Counted from the first letter of the stretch, positions 20,481 to 31,618 are shown. The stretch is DNA of 64,000 bases from Channallabes apus (GCA_030522415.1 CM060126.1:7969852-8033851), one strand, 5' to 3'. Numbers and translations are program-made. The notes: generated by a model from the sequence alone, not told the origin.

Positions 20481-21661
20481 ATGGAGAATTTTGAGTTGGA
20501 GCGAACGGCGGAGGACCTGCGAAAGATTCAGGAGGGCCGCCGAGTTGCAGCACAACTCTGGAAGAAGAAGTATCTCCCGGACGGAACCAGTGCCAGCAAA
20601 GCGGCACGACGAAAGCGGAGCGGCGAGATGAGGATCCCGGCACTGGATCTCGGAGCGGAGCCCAACGTTGACGCTGCGCAAGTGTCGGACCAAGCTACAG
20701 CTCCGTGCCGGCGAGGTGCGCTGCAGCTGCGCCTTCCTTCCTACAACGGCGCCGTCGAGCCCTACGCGTTCTTCGCCCAAGTGGAGCTAGCCGCCGACTT
20801 CGCAGGCTGGTCTCCAGCGGAAACGGCCGTAAGGGTTGCACTCTCGCTGAAGGGCGACGCGCTCCGGGCACTGGAAGACCTCCGGGCCGATGAGTGGAAG
20901 GACTGGGCAAAGCTTCGCGAGTCGCTTCACCTCCGGTTCGGCGCCGGTGACAAGAAGCAGCGTACGAGGAGCTGGCGGTCCGCGAGCGGCGCGCGTCTGA
21001 GCCACTGGGCGCGTTCGCCATGGACTTAAGAGGCCTGGCACGCCGGGGTTATCCAGAGTGCGAGCCCAATAAGCAGGAAGAGCTAGCGTATCTCGCTTTT
21101 CTTCGAGGGCTCCGACCGCCGCGGCTCCGTGAGCACATCAGGTTAGCAGCACTAGCTTCCCCCACCGAGGCGCTACGCGCAGCACAGCGCGCTGAACCCA
21201 TAACTGCGGTGCATCACGGCGAAAGAGCCGAGCGACCGCCCGCAGCTCGGGGGCACTCGGTAGGTGAATCTAGCCGGGGACAGGGCTACCCGTCACGGCT
21301 AGACAACGGAATAGTCTCTGGGGTTTCGCGGCGATGCCGAGGCAACGTTCCTAGGACTGAGGGACAGCGTACCCCAGCAGCCATCAGACGAGCGCCAGTG
21401 GTCGTGCCAGGTGAACATCCGGGCAGCAAAGCGCGTCGTCGGTACTGCGAGCGAGGTGAAGAGCGCGTGTGCCGAGTTACTCCCTCGCCGAGAGCATCGC
21501 CCGCAGTCATTTCGCCTGCGCCGCAGCGGGACAGTGAACGGCACTACACGGCAAAGAAGGGCCCCACCCAACGCTCGCGGGCACCGCTGCAGGACTTTCG
21601 GGTGGGGGCACCTGTGGAGCGTGTGGGCGTGGACACTCACAGCCAGCTTTGCTGCTGGTGA
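20481..21661 (+). pseudogene. gag-like region of the gypsy element, frameshifted
   Basis: The frame from the ATG at 20481 shows a Ty3-type capsid (Retrotrans_gag-like) section: LRLPSYNGAVEPYAFFAQVE, then AADFAGWSPAETAVRVALSL and KGDALRALEDL. A frame change near 20960-21020 moves the match to the second frame (FAMDLRGLARRGYPECEP, EELAYLAFLRGL). After about 21220 the similarity fades and the frame runs into joined pol fragments. No intact zinc knuckle is seen. The element cannot make an intact Gag without correction. Confidence 0.75.
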
Positions 21662-21830
21662 GCAGGTGTGGGTGTGTTTCGGAAGGAAGAGAGGGCGTTC
21701 ACCCAAGGTCATGTCGCACTGGGTGGGCCCCTGTACGGTAATCGCTCAGCTCGCCGAGTTCATCTACCGGGTGCGGTTGGCGGGGCGGGCGCGAGTGTTG
21801 CTCCACGGAGACCGTCTTGCGCCTTACCAG
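21590..21830 (+). pseudogene. Integrase remnants (core start joined to C-terminal domain)
   Basis: The frame ending at 21661 has VGAPVERVGVD, like the start of the Ty3/gypsy integrase core. About 10-15 bases later another frame (21651-21830) reads AAGEQVWVCF, RSPKVMSHWVGPC and HGDRLAPY, the integrase C-terminal motif. The catalytic D,D-35-E region is absent, so this is a deletion junction near 21640. Confidence 0.7.
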
Positions 21831-21980
21831 CCGCACGCCAGCAAGACATCGAAATCTGCGGAGGCCGGACCGCCTCCGGGACAATGTGCTTCTCCACAAA
21901 AGAACCACGCCGACCGCCTGCAAGACTGCAAGACTGAGAGTCATGGTGACCGGGGACGGTCACAGCTCGGGTGGGGGCAG

Positions 21981-22230
21981 TGTGGCGTGGGCGGGCCGGC
22001 GGCTGACGACCGTCATGCTTTGCGGGGGTTTTCTCTGTCTCTACCATGAGAGAGAAGGGTGTTTAGGTTAGTGGCTTCGGCCAAGTTGCACGTGTTTGTG
22101 TGTGTGTGTTTGACCTGTGTATGTGTGCTTGTCCTGAGAGTAATAAACTACTCCCCAGCCTTTTGCATTGGGGAGCAATTAAGCTCACTCGTCCTCCAAG
22201 ATCCCTGCTAGCGTCGAAAAAAACGCTACA
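21981..22230 (+). repeat. 3' LTR of the gypsy element
   Basis: Near-identical partner of the 5' LTR, with an extra 'ttctctg'-type insertion in the CT-rich stretch near 22030. It is followed by ATATGAAG. Confidence 0.9.
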
Positions 22231-22331
22231 ATATGAAGTGAAATGCTTATACGACTGCTGTTGACCTCAATATTACAAAAAATAAGAGAATTAAAAAAAA
22301 AACTTTTAATTTACATAATATATACTATAGT

Positions 22332-22418
22332 ACCCTGTCCAGGGTGTACCCCGCCTAGTGCCCGAAGTCTCCTGGGATAGGCTCCAGGTCCCCCGCGACC
22401 CTGAACACAGGATTAAGC
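22332..22418 (+). repeat. Mermaid SINE 3'-tail fragment
   Basis: Only the 3' part remains ('ccctgtccagggtgtacccc' to 'ctgaacacaggattaagcg'). It abuts the truncated RTE LINE without a spacer. Confidence 0.75.
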
Positions 22419-24770
22419 GTAGGATGTGAGTTAGAAGAGAAGGAGAAATTCTGGAGTGAGTTAGATGAAGTGATGCAGAGCATCCCCAGAGGTGAGAGAG
22501 TTGTGATTGGTGCAGACTTCAATGGGCATGTTGGGGAAGGGAACAGAGATGATGAAAATGTGATGGGCAGGTTTGGTCTTCAGGACAGGAATGTAGAAGG
22601 ACAGATGGTGGTGGACTTTGCAAAGAGGATGGAAATGGCAGTAGTAAATACTTTCTTCCAGAAGTGGCAGGAACATAGGGTGACATACTGTATAAGAGCG
22701 GAGGCAGAAGCACTCAGGTGGACTACATCTTGTGTCGACGTTGTAATCTGAAAGAGATTAGTGACTGCAAAGTGTTGGTAGGGGAGAGTGTAGCCAGACA
22801 ACACAGAATGGTAGTGTGTAAAATAACCCTGGTGGTGAGGAAGGTGAAGAGGACAAAGGCAGAGCAGAGGACAAAGTGGTGGAAGCTGAGAAAGGACGAA
22901 TGTTGTGTAGTCTTTAGGGAGGAGTTGAGACAGGCTCTGGGTGGTCAGGAGGTGCTTTCAGTTGACTGGACAACTACAGCCAATGTGATCAGGGAGACAG
23001 GTAGGAGGGTACAAACAAAGAGCATATGAGGACTTGTATGCTAGGCTGGACAGTAAGGAGGGAGAGGTGGATCTTTACATGTTGGCGAGGCAGAGAGATA
23101 GAGATGGGAAAGATGTGCAGCAGGGTAGAGTGATTAAAGATAGAGATGGAAATATACTGACAGATGGCAGGAGGGTGATGGGAAGATGGAAGGAGTACTT
23201 TGAGGAGTTGATGAATGAGGAAAACGAAAGAAAGAGAACAAAGAGTAGAAGAGGTGACTGTTGTGGAGCAGGAAGTAGCAAATATTAGTAAAAGTGAGGT
23301 GAGAAGTGTGTTGAAGAGGATGAAGAGTGGAAAGGCTGTTGGTCCTGATGAAATACCTGTGGAGGTATGGGAGTGCTTAGGAGAGGTGGTAGTAGAGTTT
23401 CAGACTAGTTTGTTTAACGAGATCTTGGAGAGCGAGAGCATTCCAGAGGAATGGAGGAGAAGTGTATTGGTTCCAATTTTTAAGAACATGGGAGATGTGC
23501 AGAGCTGTGGCAAGTATAGAGGTATAAAGCTAATGAGCCATACAATGAAGCTGTGGGAAAGAGTAGTGGAAGCTAGGTTAAGGGCAGAGGTGAGAATTTG
23601 TGAGCAGCAATATGGTTTCATGCCTAGAAAGAGTACATCAGATGCAGCATCTGGTTTGAGGATGCTGGTGGAGAAGTACAGAGAAGGTAATAAAGAGTTG
23701 CATTGTGTCTTTGTAGACTTAGAGAAGGCATACAACAGGGTGCCGAGAGAGGAGCTGTGGTGTTGTATGAGGAAGTCTGGAGTGGCAGAGAAGTATGTTA
23801 GAGTGGTGCAGGACATGTATGAGAGCGCTAAGACAGTGGTAAGACGTGCTGTAGGTGTGGCAGAAGAGTTCCAGGTGGAGGTGGGTCTGCATCAAGGATC
23901 GGCTCTATGCCCCTTTTTGTTTGCTCTAGTGATGGACAGGATGACAGATGAGGTTAGACAGGAGTCTCCATGGATTATGATATTTGCAGATGACATTGTG
24001 CTTTGTAGCGAGAGCAGGGAACAGGTGGAGGAAAATGTGGAGAGGTGGAGGTACGCTCTGGAAAGCAGAGGAATGAAGATTAGCCGCAGCAAGACGGAAT
24101 ACATGTGTGTGAATGAGAGGGACCCAAGAGGAACGGTGAGGATACAGGGAGGTGAGCAGAGGTAAAGAAGGTGCGGGACTTTAAGTAGTTAGTGTCAACG
24201 GTCCAGAGCAACGAAGAGTGTGGAAATGAGGTGAAGAGGCGGTTACAAGCAGGTTGGAATGGGTGGAGTAAAGTTTTAGGTATGTTCTGCGATAAAAGAG
24301 TACCAGCGAGAATAAAAGGAAAGGTGTACAGCACAGTGGTGAGACCAGCGATGCTCTACGGCTTAGAGACCGTGGCACTGAAGAAAAGACAGGAGGCAGA
24401 GTTGGAGGTAGCAGAGCTGAAGATGTTGAGGTTCTCCTTGGGAGTGACAAGGATGGATAGGATCAAGAATGAGTTCATCAGAGGGACAACCCATGTGAGA
24501 TGTTTTGGAGATAAAGTCAGAGAGGCCAGATTGAGGTGGTTTGGACATGTTCAGAGGAGAGATGGTGAATATATCGGTAGAAGGATGCTGAGGTTGGAAC
24601 TGCCAGGAAGGAGGTCTAGAGGAAGACCAAAGAGGAGATTTATGGATGCAGTGAGAGAGGACATGAAGTTAGTTGGTGTGAGAGAAGAGGTTGCAGAGGA
24701 TAGGGTTAGATGGAGGCAGATGATTCGCTGTGGCGACCCCTGAAAGGGAACAGCCGAAAGACAAAGAAGA
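22419..24770 (+). pseudogene. RTE-type LINE, 5' truncated, endonuclease plus reverse transcriptase
   Basis: Seen in order across several frames: an apurinic endonuclease part (VIGADFNGHVGEG, VDFAKRMEMAVVNTFF, DYILCRRCNLKEISD, ARQHRMVVCK) at 22440-22830; then the reverse transcriptase (GKAVGPDEIPVEVWECLG, KYRGIKLMSHTMKLWERVVE, QYGFMPRKSTSDA, FVDLEKAYNRVPREEL and the catalytic FADDIVLC near 23985); then the C-terminal region ending RWRQMIRCGDP. These are characteristic of RTE-clade elements. Frames break near 22735, 23030, 23250 and 24170, so it is dead. The 3' end 'tgtggcgacccctgaaaggg' is followed by an ATAAT-repeat tail, as RTE elements commonly end in short tandem repeats. Confidence 0.9.
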
Positions 24771-24773
24771 TGC

Positions 24774-24854
24774 TATAATATAATATAATATAATATAATA
24801 TAATATAATATAATATAATATAATATAATATAATATAATATAATATAATATATA
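24774..24854 (+). repeat. (ATAAT)n tail of the RTE LINE
   Basis: About 16 perfect pentanucleotide units directly after the LINE 3' end. The position suggests it arose as the element's own 3' tail rather than as an independent microsatellite. Confidence 0.9.
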
Positions 24855-24859
24855 TACAG

Positions 24860-25107
24860 CAATAAGAATAATAAAAATCTACATACAATAGTGCGATAAG
24901 ATAAAAATATAAAGAAGGTAAAAAATATATATATTAAAAATAGAAAAAAAATATATAGTAAAATGAAATATAATAGAAATGTGATGTAGTGCAATGTAGA
25001 ACCGAAAGTTATTGGCAAGATAACAGATCAAGTGTGCAAAATTTGCAAATGTGCAAACGTTCCATGAGTGACTATATGTGTGTGTCCGAGTAAAAAGAAA
25101 TTTGCAG
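24860..25107. other. AT-rich low-complexity DNA
   Basis: Runs of A and TA-rich text follow the LINE tail. No gene or repeat family is recognised. Confidence 0.5.
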
Positions 25108-25270
25108 TCCTGCACATTTTAGTGTTTTCCCAGCTCTACCACACCTACTTCACTCCATAAAAGACTGTTAATTAGGTGATTAGTTAAATCAGTGTGATGC
25201 TAGCTAAAAAAAAACACAAAAATGTCCAAAGCAGGGTGTCCCTCCAGGACCAATATTGAGAACCCCTGAC
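25108..25270. repeat. Dispersed non-coding repeat, copy 1
   Basis: Shares 'tgcacattttagtgttttcc' with 'ctaccacacctacttcac' and ends 'ccaggaccaatattgagaac'. Related text occurs at 27.6 kb and 61.7 kb. It is like the short non-autonomous DNA elements that are very common in teleosts. Confidence 0.5.
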
Positions 25271-25592
25271 TTATGAGATTTACAGGACTGTCCACCACCT
25301 CCATGGATTCTCCTCAACTTTGGGCTACATAGGACTAGAAATAATTTAAAACTACAGTACTTTTAACCTGTTAATTACACTAACTGTTGGTGACCAGTTC
25401 AGTGCCAGTTCCAGTTCCATTTGATAAATTGTACTTGTATATAAATTCTAAGTTAAGGTTGTGCTGTGGTGCTGAATATCAGCATGGTTGTGATATCTTC
25501 AGCATCACAGCAGTGCTGATATTCAATACAACAGCTTGACCTGGAATGTGATACTGTTTAAGTATGGTACTATGGAATACTGTGCATACCAG

Positions 25593-25940
25593 GATCACTC
25601 ACTCATCGTCTATATCGCGTTATCCTGTATACAGGCTCGCAGGGGCCCTGGAGCCAATCCCAGGAGACTTAGGGCATGAGGTGGGGTAACCCCTGGATGG
25701 GGGTGCCAATCCATCGCAGAGCACACGCATAAAATACTGTATATACACACATACACACACTACAGGCAGTTTGGGAACACCAATTAGCCTAAATTGCATG
25801 TCTTCGACGTGTGGGAGGAAACCCGAGTACCCGGAGGAAACCTACCAAGCACGGGGAGAACATGCAAACTCTATGCACACAGACCCGAGATGAGACTCGA
25901 AACACGGAACTTTAGGTGCTAGGCGACAGTGCTGCCACAT
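25593..25940 (-). repeat. Mermaid/DANA-type SINE, near full length
   Basis: Minus-strand copy from the tail ('cgtctatatcgcgttatcct') to the head ('gctaggcgacagtgctgcca'). The core is well kept ('gagaacatgcaaactctatg'). It contains an extra stretch of about 20 bases in the CA-rich middle. Confidence 0.85.
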
Positions 25941-26517
25941 AACAGACTAAAAAACGTTATACATGTTTATGAACCATAATGGTATTATTTCTATAGTATT
26001 GTACAACTGTATGTATGTAACATTAATTAAATAGCAAAGTCTACAGATTTTAACACACGTTTAATATACATACAATAATATGGTACTGTCTGTACTATTG
26101 CACCATAACCTTAATATATTAACATGGTACAGTGTGTACAAACATACTATATTACTGTAGATATTTGTCTACAACCTCACTGATTGCGTTTTAAGCACGG
26201 TTTAAGAAACACATTGTTTACAGAGAAGCCACTGGTTTGCATAGTGTAGGTTACTAATAGATTGCATGCGTATATGTGTGTGTGTTCACCCTGACCATGG
26301 TAACCCTAGCATGTTGATATAGTCCATGGTCATCTGGTTTTCATCCTACATTAGTGTAATTGTGGATTCTGAGCATTAGCTCCCATACCAGCTGCCTCCT
26401 TAACTGCAGAGATGTTTGCCATTCCATGTACATTAGTATGTCATGCACTCCTGCCGTCAAACACACACACACACACACACACATGTGAGAATCTAAACCA
26501 TCATGCATGTATGGATT

Positions 26518-26565
26518 CCATAACCTGGAGGTGCAAGGCAACAGTGCGCCACGGTGCCGCTATAC
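26518..26565 (-). repeat. SINE head fragment
   Basis: Only the B-box to A-box end remains ('cctggaggtgcaaggcaaca', 'gccacggtgccgc'). A (CA)n run lies just upstream at 26459-26483. Confidence 0.65.
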
Positions 26566-26819
26566 CATAACACAAGCTCTTCATATTCTTTAATTCTACA
26601 TATATTTATTTGTTGTACGCTTTTTTGGAATTCATATAGCCAATTTGTCACAAATTCACATGTTTCTATTAGTACATTATTGCTTCATCAGGTATCATAC
26701 TGTTTTATATTAAGGATTTAGCTAGTAGTGTATTTGCGAGATAATTGTTAATTGTTGAGATAATTGTTAGCCAGATTCAGTTGTTGATGTTCTTTTAGCA
26801 TCAGTAACAAAAATTAACT

Positions 26820-27008
26820 GCCGCCTTGCACCTCCAGGGTCCGGGTTCGATTCCCGGCCAGGCTTGATTCCAGTCTCCGTGTGCATGGAGTTGCGATGGA
26901 TTGGCACCCTGTCCAGGGTGTACCCTGCCTTGTGCCCTAAGCCTCCTAGTATGGGCTCCAGATCCCCATGACCCTGAATACAGTATAAAGCGGTATAGAA
27001 GGTGAGTG
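26820..27008 (+). repeat. Mermaid-type SINE with precise internal deletion
   Basis: The head ('ccttgcacctccagggtccg') and core start ('gtgtgcatggagtt') jump directly to the 3' part ('gcgatggattggcaccctgt'), skipping about 130 bases present in the full copies. It ends 'aagcggtatagaaggtgagtg'. Confidence 0.85.
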
Positions 27009-27098
27009 ACTGAGTATAAGGTACAGGTTGAGTAATTTCTTTATCTTTTGTGCCTTTTTTTTTTTTTTTTTACTTGGGCATAGGTTTAAAACGTTAAA

Positions 27099-27561
27099 GA
27101 AGTAAGGAGTTAGTGTATTTTAGCAGAATGGAGGATTATGTGAAAACGTCTACAAAAATACTACAGAGAATAAAAATCGTCCTAAAAAACTGGAGGTGGA
27201 TTTCAGTACTCATTAATTACACTAACAGTCGGTCGCAGCACAGGTGAAAATTGGTGAAAATTGGTGAAAATTGGAAAATCCGAGGAGTTCCTTGCTTAAC
27301 GTCGGCTGTGTATTTTTGTGGGAAAGTGTTAACCATCGAGGAACGTGTTTTTCGCGTGGAGTACGTTTTTAAAACCGGTGATAAATAAATACACGGATTT
27401 AGCTCGCGGAAAATTTCAAGCAGCTTTTCCGAAGATAAGAATACAACATCGCTATAACGTGTGAGATTTAATAAATAAATACATGAGTCAGAGTAATAAT
27501 GAGTTTAATTAAACTAATATTTTCCCATAACCTACTCTTAGCAGCGACTGCAAAGGGATAA
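27099..27561. repeat. Dispersed repeat copy B (pairs with 19.7 kb)
   Basis: Left and right ends match copy A at 19671-20163. The middle differs and includes three tandem copies of 'ggtgaaaattg' at 27240-27271. No coding content is recognised. Confidence 0.6.
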
Positions 27562-27574
27562 AGAGTAACTTTGG

Positions 27575-27662
27575 ACAGCGGTTCCCAATCCAGCACCTAG
27601 AAGACCCCCCTGTTCTGCATATTTTAGTGTTTTTCCTGGTCTACCAAACCTACTTCAAGTAT
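27575..27662. repeat. Dispersed non-coding repeat, copy 2
   Basis: 'ctgcatattttagtgttttt' and 'ctaccaaacctacttcaag' match copy 1 at 25.1 kb. Truncated. Confidence 0.5.
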
Positions 27663-30600
27663 TTTTTACTTGGGCAGTTTCTGTTATGTGATGAAAACAT
27701 ATAACATTGCTTTATGTACGTTTGAACCCTGAGTATTTTTTTAGACGAGGAGTGGCACTTTTGCTTAAGTAAGGAATTTGTCACCTCTTGGCTTATCCCA
27801 ATAAAAGCATTTGTAAGTGTTGGTCCACAGTAGACATCACATTTCCTTTCTGAGATAATAGCTGTATTGTTGTGTTGATGAGTGTTTATGTTCCCCTAAG
27901 GCACTGTTTCCCCTGAAAGTCCCTGTGTCAGCCATCTCACCCTGCAGCCCTCTGGACCTCTCAACCCTGTCAGCACATCTTTAGCATGTGGAAAACAGAC
28001 AGAGCACTGAGCCCAAGCTGATCCAGAGCAGAAGCCAGTAGATTAAAGGAGAAAAAGAGAATGACACATAGGTTGAGGATGGGGCAAGGGGGATAACGTA
28101 GAAGATAGGCTGTGACAAATGAGAGAGGTAGAAAGATGGGGAAAGTTGGAATACTGCACAGAGTAGGACAAAAAGATACGCTCCGCCCATGACGAGGATG
28201 ATGTCACCCATGGCTTTGTCTCTCAGAGCGTAGATGAGGTTAAGGAGCTGCGATGGTGGGCGGCAGGGATCTTGGCGGAAGGGGGACTGTAATTTGAGTG
28301 ACCCCCATCTAAAATTGAAAGCAGTTGTGAATCCTCTGGAGGGCAAAGCATTTGCAGTCCAGACTCCAGCTAGCAGTTCCCACGACACCGACCGACCTCC
28401 CTCTTCCCTCTTCCCTCTTTCTGACTCCTTTTAATTCTGTTCTTCCATCAAGGGTCTGTGCCTATAAATGGCAAGTCTGGTGGCATTTTGGAAAGACAGT
28501 CTGGACTGAAAAAGGCAAGAAAGTAAGACAGAGGCTACAGGGTCACAACGTACACGCTTATTAAAAGCAATTTCAAATGATAGACAAAAAAAAAACACGG
28601 AAAAATGGAAAAATAGTTCAGATAACAGTCAGGCGGCTAGACCATATTTTCCATTTTCGATGTGATTGTCGCACTCTTTTCATCGGTATTATACAAACGG
28701 ACAGCTTTCGCTTTTACCGCAAAGACAAATCCCTTTTTCATGGCTCAGGATTGACATTGGCTGTGCATGTTCCTTATGAAGGAAGTGTGACTACAGCTCA
28801 TATCAGCTTAGATTATTTAAATAACAAGGATCATGACTTCCTTCTGAATTGGGAGCTGAGATCAAATGATCAAGTTATTAAGACACGCATGTTCCAGACG
28901 ATATTGTTTATACAGTAGGTAAACGTCTAGGCCCATCATTTGATTGGGGTATTCTGGGTTGGGACATTGATGAATACACATGAAATGCATACAGAGCAAC
29001 AAGCATCACTTGTAAACTGCCATTGTTTGAAAGAGAACAAAATGAGAATAATCAGCTCATTAATCTAAAATTAAATTACCTGTAAAATTAACTACGCTAA
29101 ACGCTTTCAGACCACAGGCGTATGTTTTTTGGCTCATCTTAAGTTGCGAGGCTCAGGATGTCAGCCAGGTGAATTCTGGGTGGTAAAATTTAGGTATGTG
29201 TGCGTGTGATTGGCAAGCTTCATGAGCAATCAGGTGTAGCTTAATAGTGACAACTATTCGATATCAGATATGAGGTCGTGGAGTTTTTTTCAGGTCATCG
29301 GCCCTTTTTTTCTTTTTTACTCTTTCTTAATTTCCTACCGTCATTCCATTCCCTCAGTCTCCTTTGCCTCCCTACTCACCCGTAAAAAATAATGCCCCAT
29401 TGTATTTTCGCAAGATAGAATCAGAAGGAAAGAATGTTTGGTGCTGATTCAAAAATGTAAATAGCATTTGGAATTGGTCAGGAAAAAAGAAGTTGTATGT
29501 CAACTAGGCAAAAAAGAATAGAGCCGTGTTCTCTCGTTTTTCAGCCCTAAGTGGGCTGTGAATTGATTTGTTACATAACAGCAAGCTGAGATCAGATAAG
29601 CTCCATAATCAGCTGTTGTACATTCAGTATATCGTGACAAGAGATCCGTGTTGCTCTGGGGGTGAAAGGTGCGCTGTAATTTACCAACACTAATTATTAG
29701 TTTTAAAAAGCACTAAAGTGCACAGAGTTTTTTTCTTTTATTTTGTCTTAGCTTTAGGGTGAAGTACTGTACTGTACTATGGTATGAAATACTGTAGTAT
29801 CACACAGAGCCATAAATACAACACACATTATGAAAATCAGGACAGTTTTTATTTAAACTGGAAGCCTTGTGTAACATCGAAAACATACCACATGGCCCTG
29901 CATAGTCCAAGATGGAATGCTTTTGGTTGGGGTTTAATTGTTTCAGCACTTATTACCATGTTTGGTGATTGTGGTTCAACTGAGCCATATCAGTAAGATT
30001 TGTTATTAGTCACAATCCAGTTGTTGCCATGTTGCCAACATGTTTTTATGTTATTTCCAATCGTTAACACTGTTATCCTTAATATGCAAAAAAAATAAAA
30101 AGGCCACCATTAACAAAGGCGATGCGTGTACTGTGGACCAAAAAAAAAAAAGATTACCCTAACAAAAATGTTTTTTTTTTTTTTTAATACTCTTCCATGG
30201 GATTTTAGAGATTGTATACATTGAATAGAGAGGAAAATTATGAGGCTTGGTTTCTTCTCACTTTAGTCATCGTGCCTTCCAGGAAGTTGGGTGATAAAGG
30301 CTCGGGGAATGTCCGAATTTTTTACACAGTCTCGGACCCCTGCTGTGTGATTAGTGGCTACAGAATTAACCATGTGCTGTAATTATGCATGTGTGTGTAA
30401 AAAAGACAGAGAAAGCGCAAGAGAGAAAGAGAGAGAGGGAGAGAGGAAGAGTTTAAAACAAATATGTTATCAATTATGATGTTTGACCTTTTTTGCAATA
30501 CAAACTTGAAGCCAGGAAAAGCAAAAGCAAAGAGAAAGCAAGAATGCGCACGCTACAAATTTGAGAACAATGGTCGAAGAGATAAGTAAAAATGGGATCC

Positions 30601-30940
30601 TTATGCCGATGACACTCAACAAACACCAAATAATGAAAAACAAAGGCTATGTTTTATTAACTCCAGGTTAATGTCTATTCAGTTCTCTATTGACATGCAG
30701 TACAATATCATTACTTCTCTCTGACTCCAGCACATGCCGAAAGATGCCGAATATTATAGGGAGATTCTCAAATATGTTTCATAAAAGTTCCTATTTGCTG
30801 TAGTGGATCTTTAAACTGTGAACATGTTGATTTCTGTTATGTTTTATTATATGGATGAAGCTGTTTCTCTTAAAGAAATGTAACTAAATCTAACTCTTAA
30901 AATCCATTGTATCTAAAAGTACATTTCAAATGTCCACCTA
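27663..30940. other. Intergenic DNA, no gene seen
   Basis: Contains a G/A-rich strand at 28020-28150 and short frames on both strands with no recognisable protein. A minus-strand frame at 27981-28388 has hydrophobic stretches but comes from CT-rich DNA. No named repeat is identified. Confidence 0.5.
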
Positions 30941-30948
30941 CTGACACG

Positions 30949-31328
30949 CAGAAGTGGAAAGAGTAATAAAATGTTGTACTTAAGTAAAAGTACTGTTACT
31001 TTAGTGAACTTTTACTGAAGTACAAGTAAAGTTACCCTTATAAAAATCTATTCAAGTAAAAGTAAAAAGTAGCTCATTAAAAATGTACTCAGAGTAAAAG
31101 TTACTGAGTTACTTTTTTTTAACAGTGGGGGTGGGATGGGGGATGGAACACCCTCGCATAATAAATCTGCTCCCTTTGCTGTTCTTGAAATCAAAGTGTT
31201 CACTTAAATATGACCAGGGGTTTGCTTCATAAGAATTTGATGGCATTTCACTTTCAGCTGTGTCTGCATCAATGGCATCTGTTTTGTCCGTCTCCATCAT
31301 TCTTGTGAATTTAGTGAGTTTGTTCTCC

Positions 31329-31372
<44 letters not shown>

Positions 31373-31618
31373 GTGTAGTGGTTTCCGGGGTGCAATTTTT
31401 TTTCTTCCCTGTTGTATTATTTGTATTATTTTTAATTTGTATTCATTTATTTTTTTACTCAGTAGCGAATATGATTTAAAATGTAGTGAAGTACAATACT
31501 TCAAACAAAACATACTTAAGTAAAAGTAAAATTATAGATTTTAAAAAGTAGAAGTACACAAAAAATCTACTCAATTACAGTAATGCGAGTAAATGTAATT
31601 CATTACTTTCCACCTCTG
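30949..31618. mobile_element. Non-autonomous hAT-like element with target duplication
   Basis: The termini are inverted: left CAGAAGTGGAAAGAGTAA, right (reverse complement) CAGAGGTGGAAAGTAATGAA. The outer flanks are CTGACACG (30941-30948) and CTGACACA (31619-31626), a 7/8 match to an 8-bp duplication as hAT elements make. Inside, both ends are rich in 'aagtaaaagta' motifs typical of this fish family. A (CAAT)n tract lies at 31329-31372. No transposase frame is present. Confidence 0.85.
31329..31372. repeat. (CAAT)n microsatellite
   Basis: About 11 perfect tetranucleotide units inside the hAT-like element. Confidence 0.95.

Larger units (their letters stand above)
20220..22230 (+). mobile_element. 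Internally deleted Ty3/gypsy LTR retrotransposon
   Basis: Two direct repeats, 20220-20463 (244 bp) and 21981-22230 (250 bp), start TGTGGCGTGGGCGGGCC and end GCTACA. They differ by a 6-bp indel and about five substitutions. TGGTGTCAGAAGTGGGA at 20465 is a primer-binding site, and GGGTGGGGGC just before the 3' LTR is a polypurine tract. The interior is only about 1.5 kb: a gag-like frame, a short piece resembling the start of the integrase core (LQDFRVGAPVERVGVD) and the integrase C-terminus. Protease, reverse transcriptase and RNase H are missing. ATATGA on both outer sides (20211-20216, 22231-22236) may be an imperfectly placed target duplication. The interior is far richer in GC than the surroundings. 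Confidence 0.88.

Noticed and set aside
20695..22071. Many overlapping frames on both strands of the gypsy interior
   Set aside because: High GC content removes stop codons; only the gag-like and integrase-like plus-strand frames match a protein family.
27981..28388. Minus-strand frame of 135 codons with hydrophobic segments
   Set aside because: It arises from G/A- and CT-rich DNA, has no splice support and no recognisable domain. Treated as chance.
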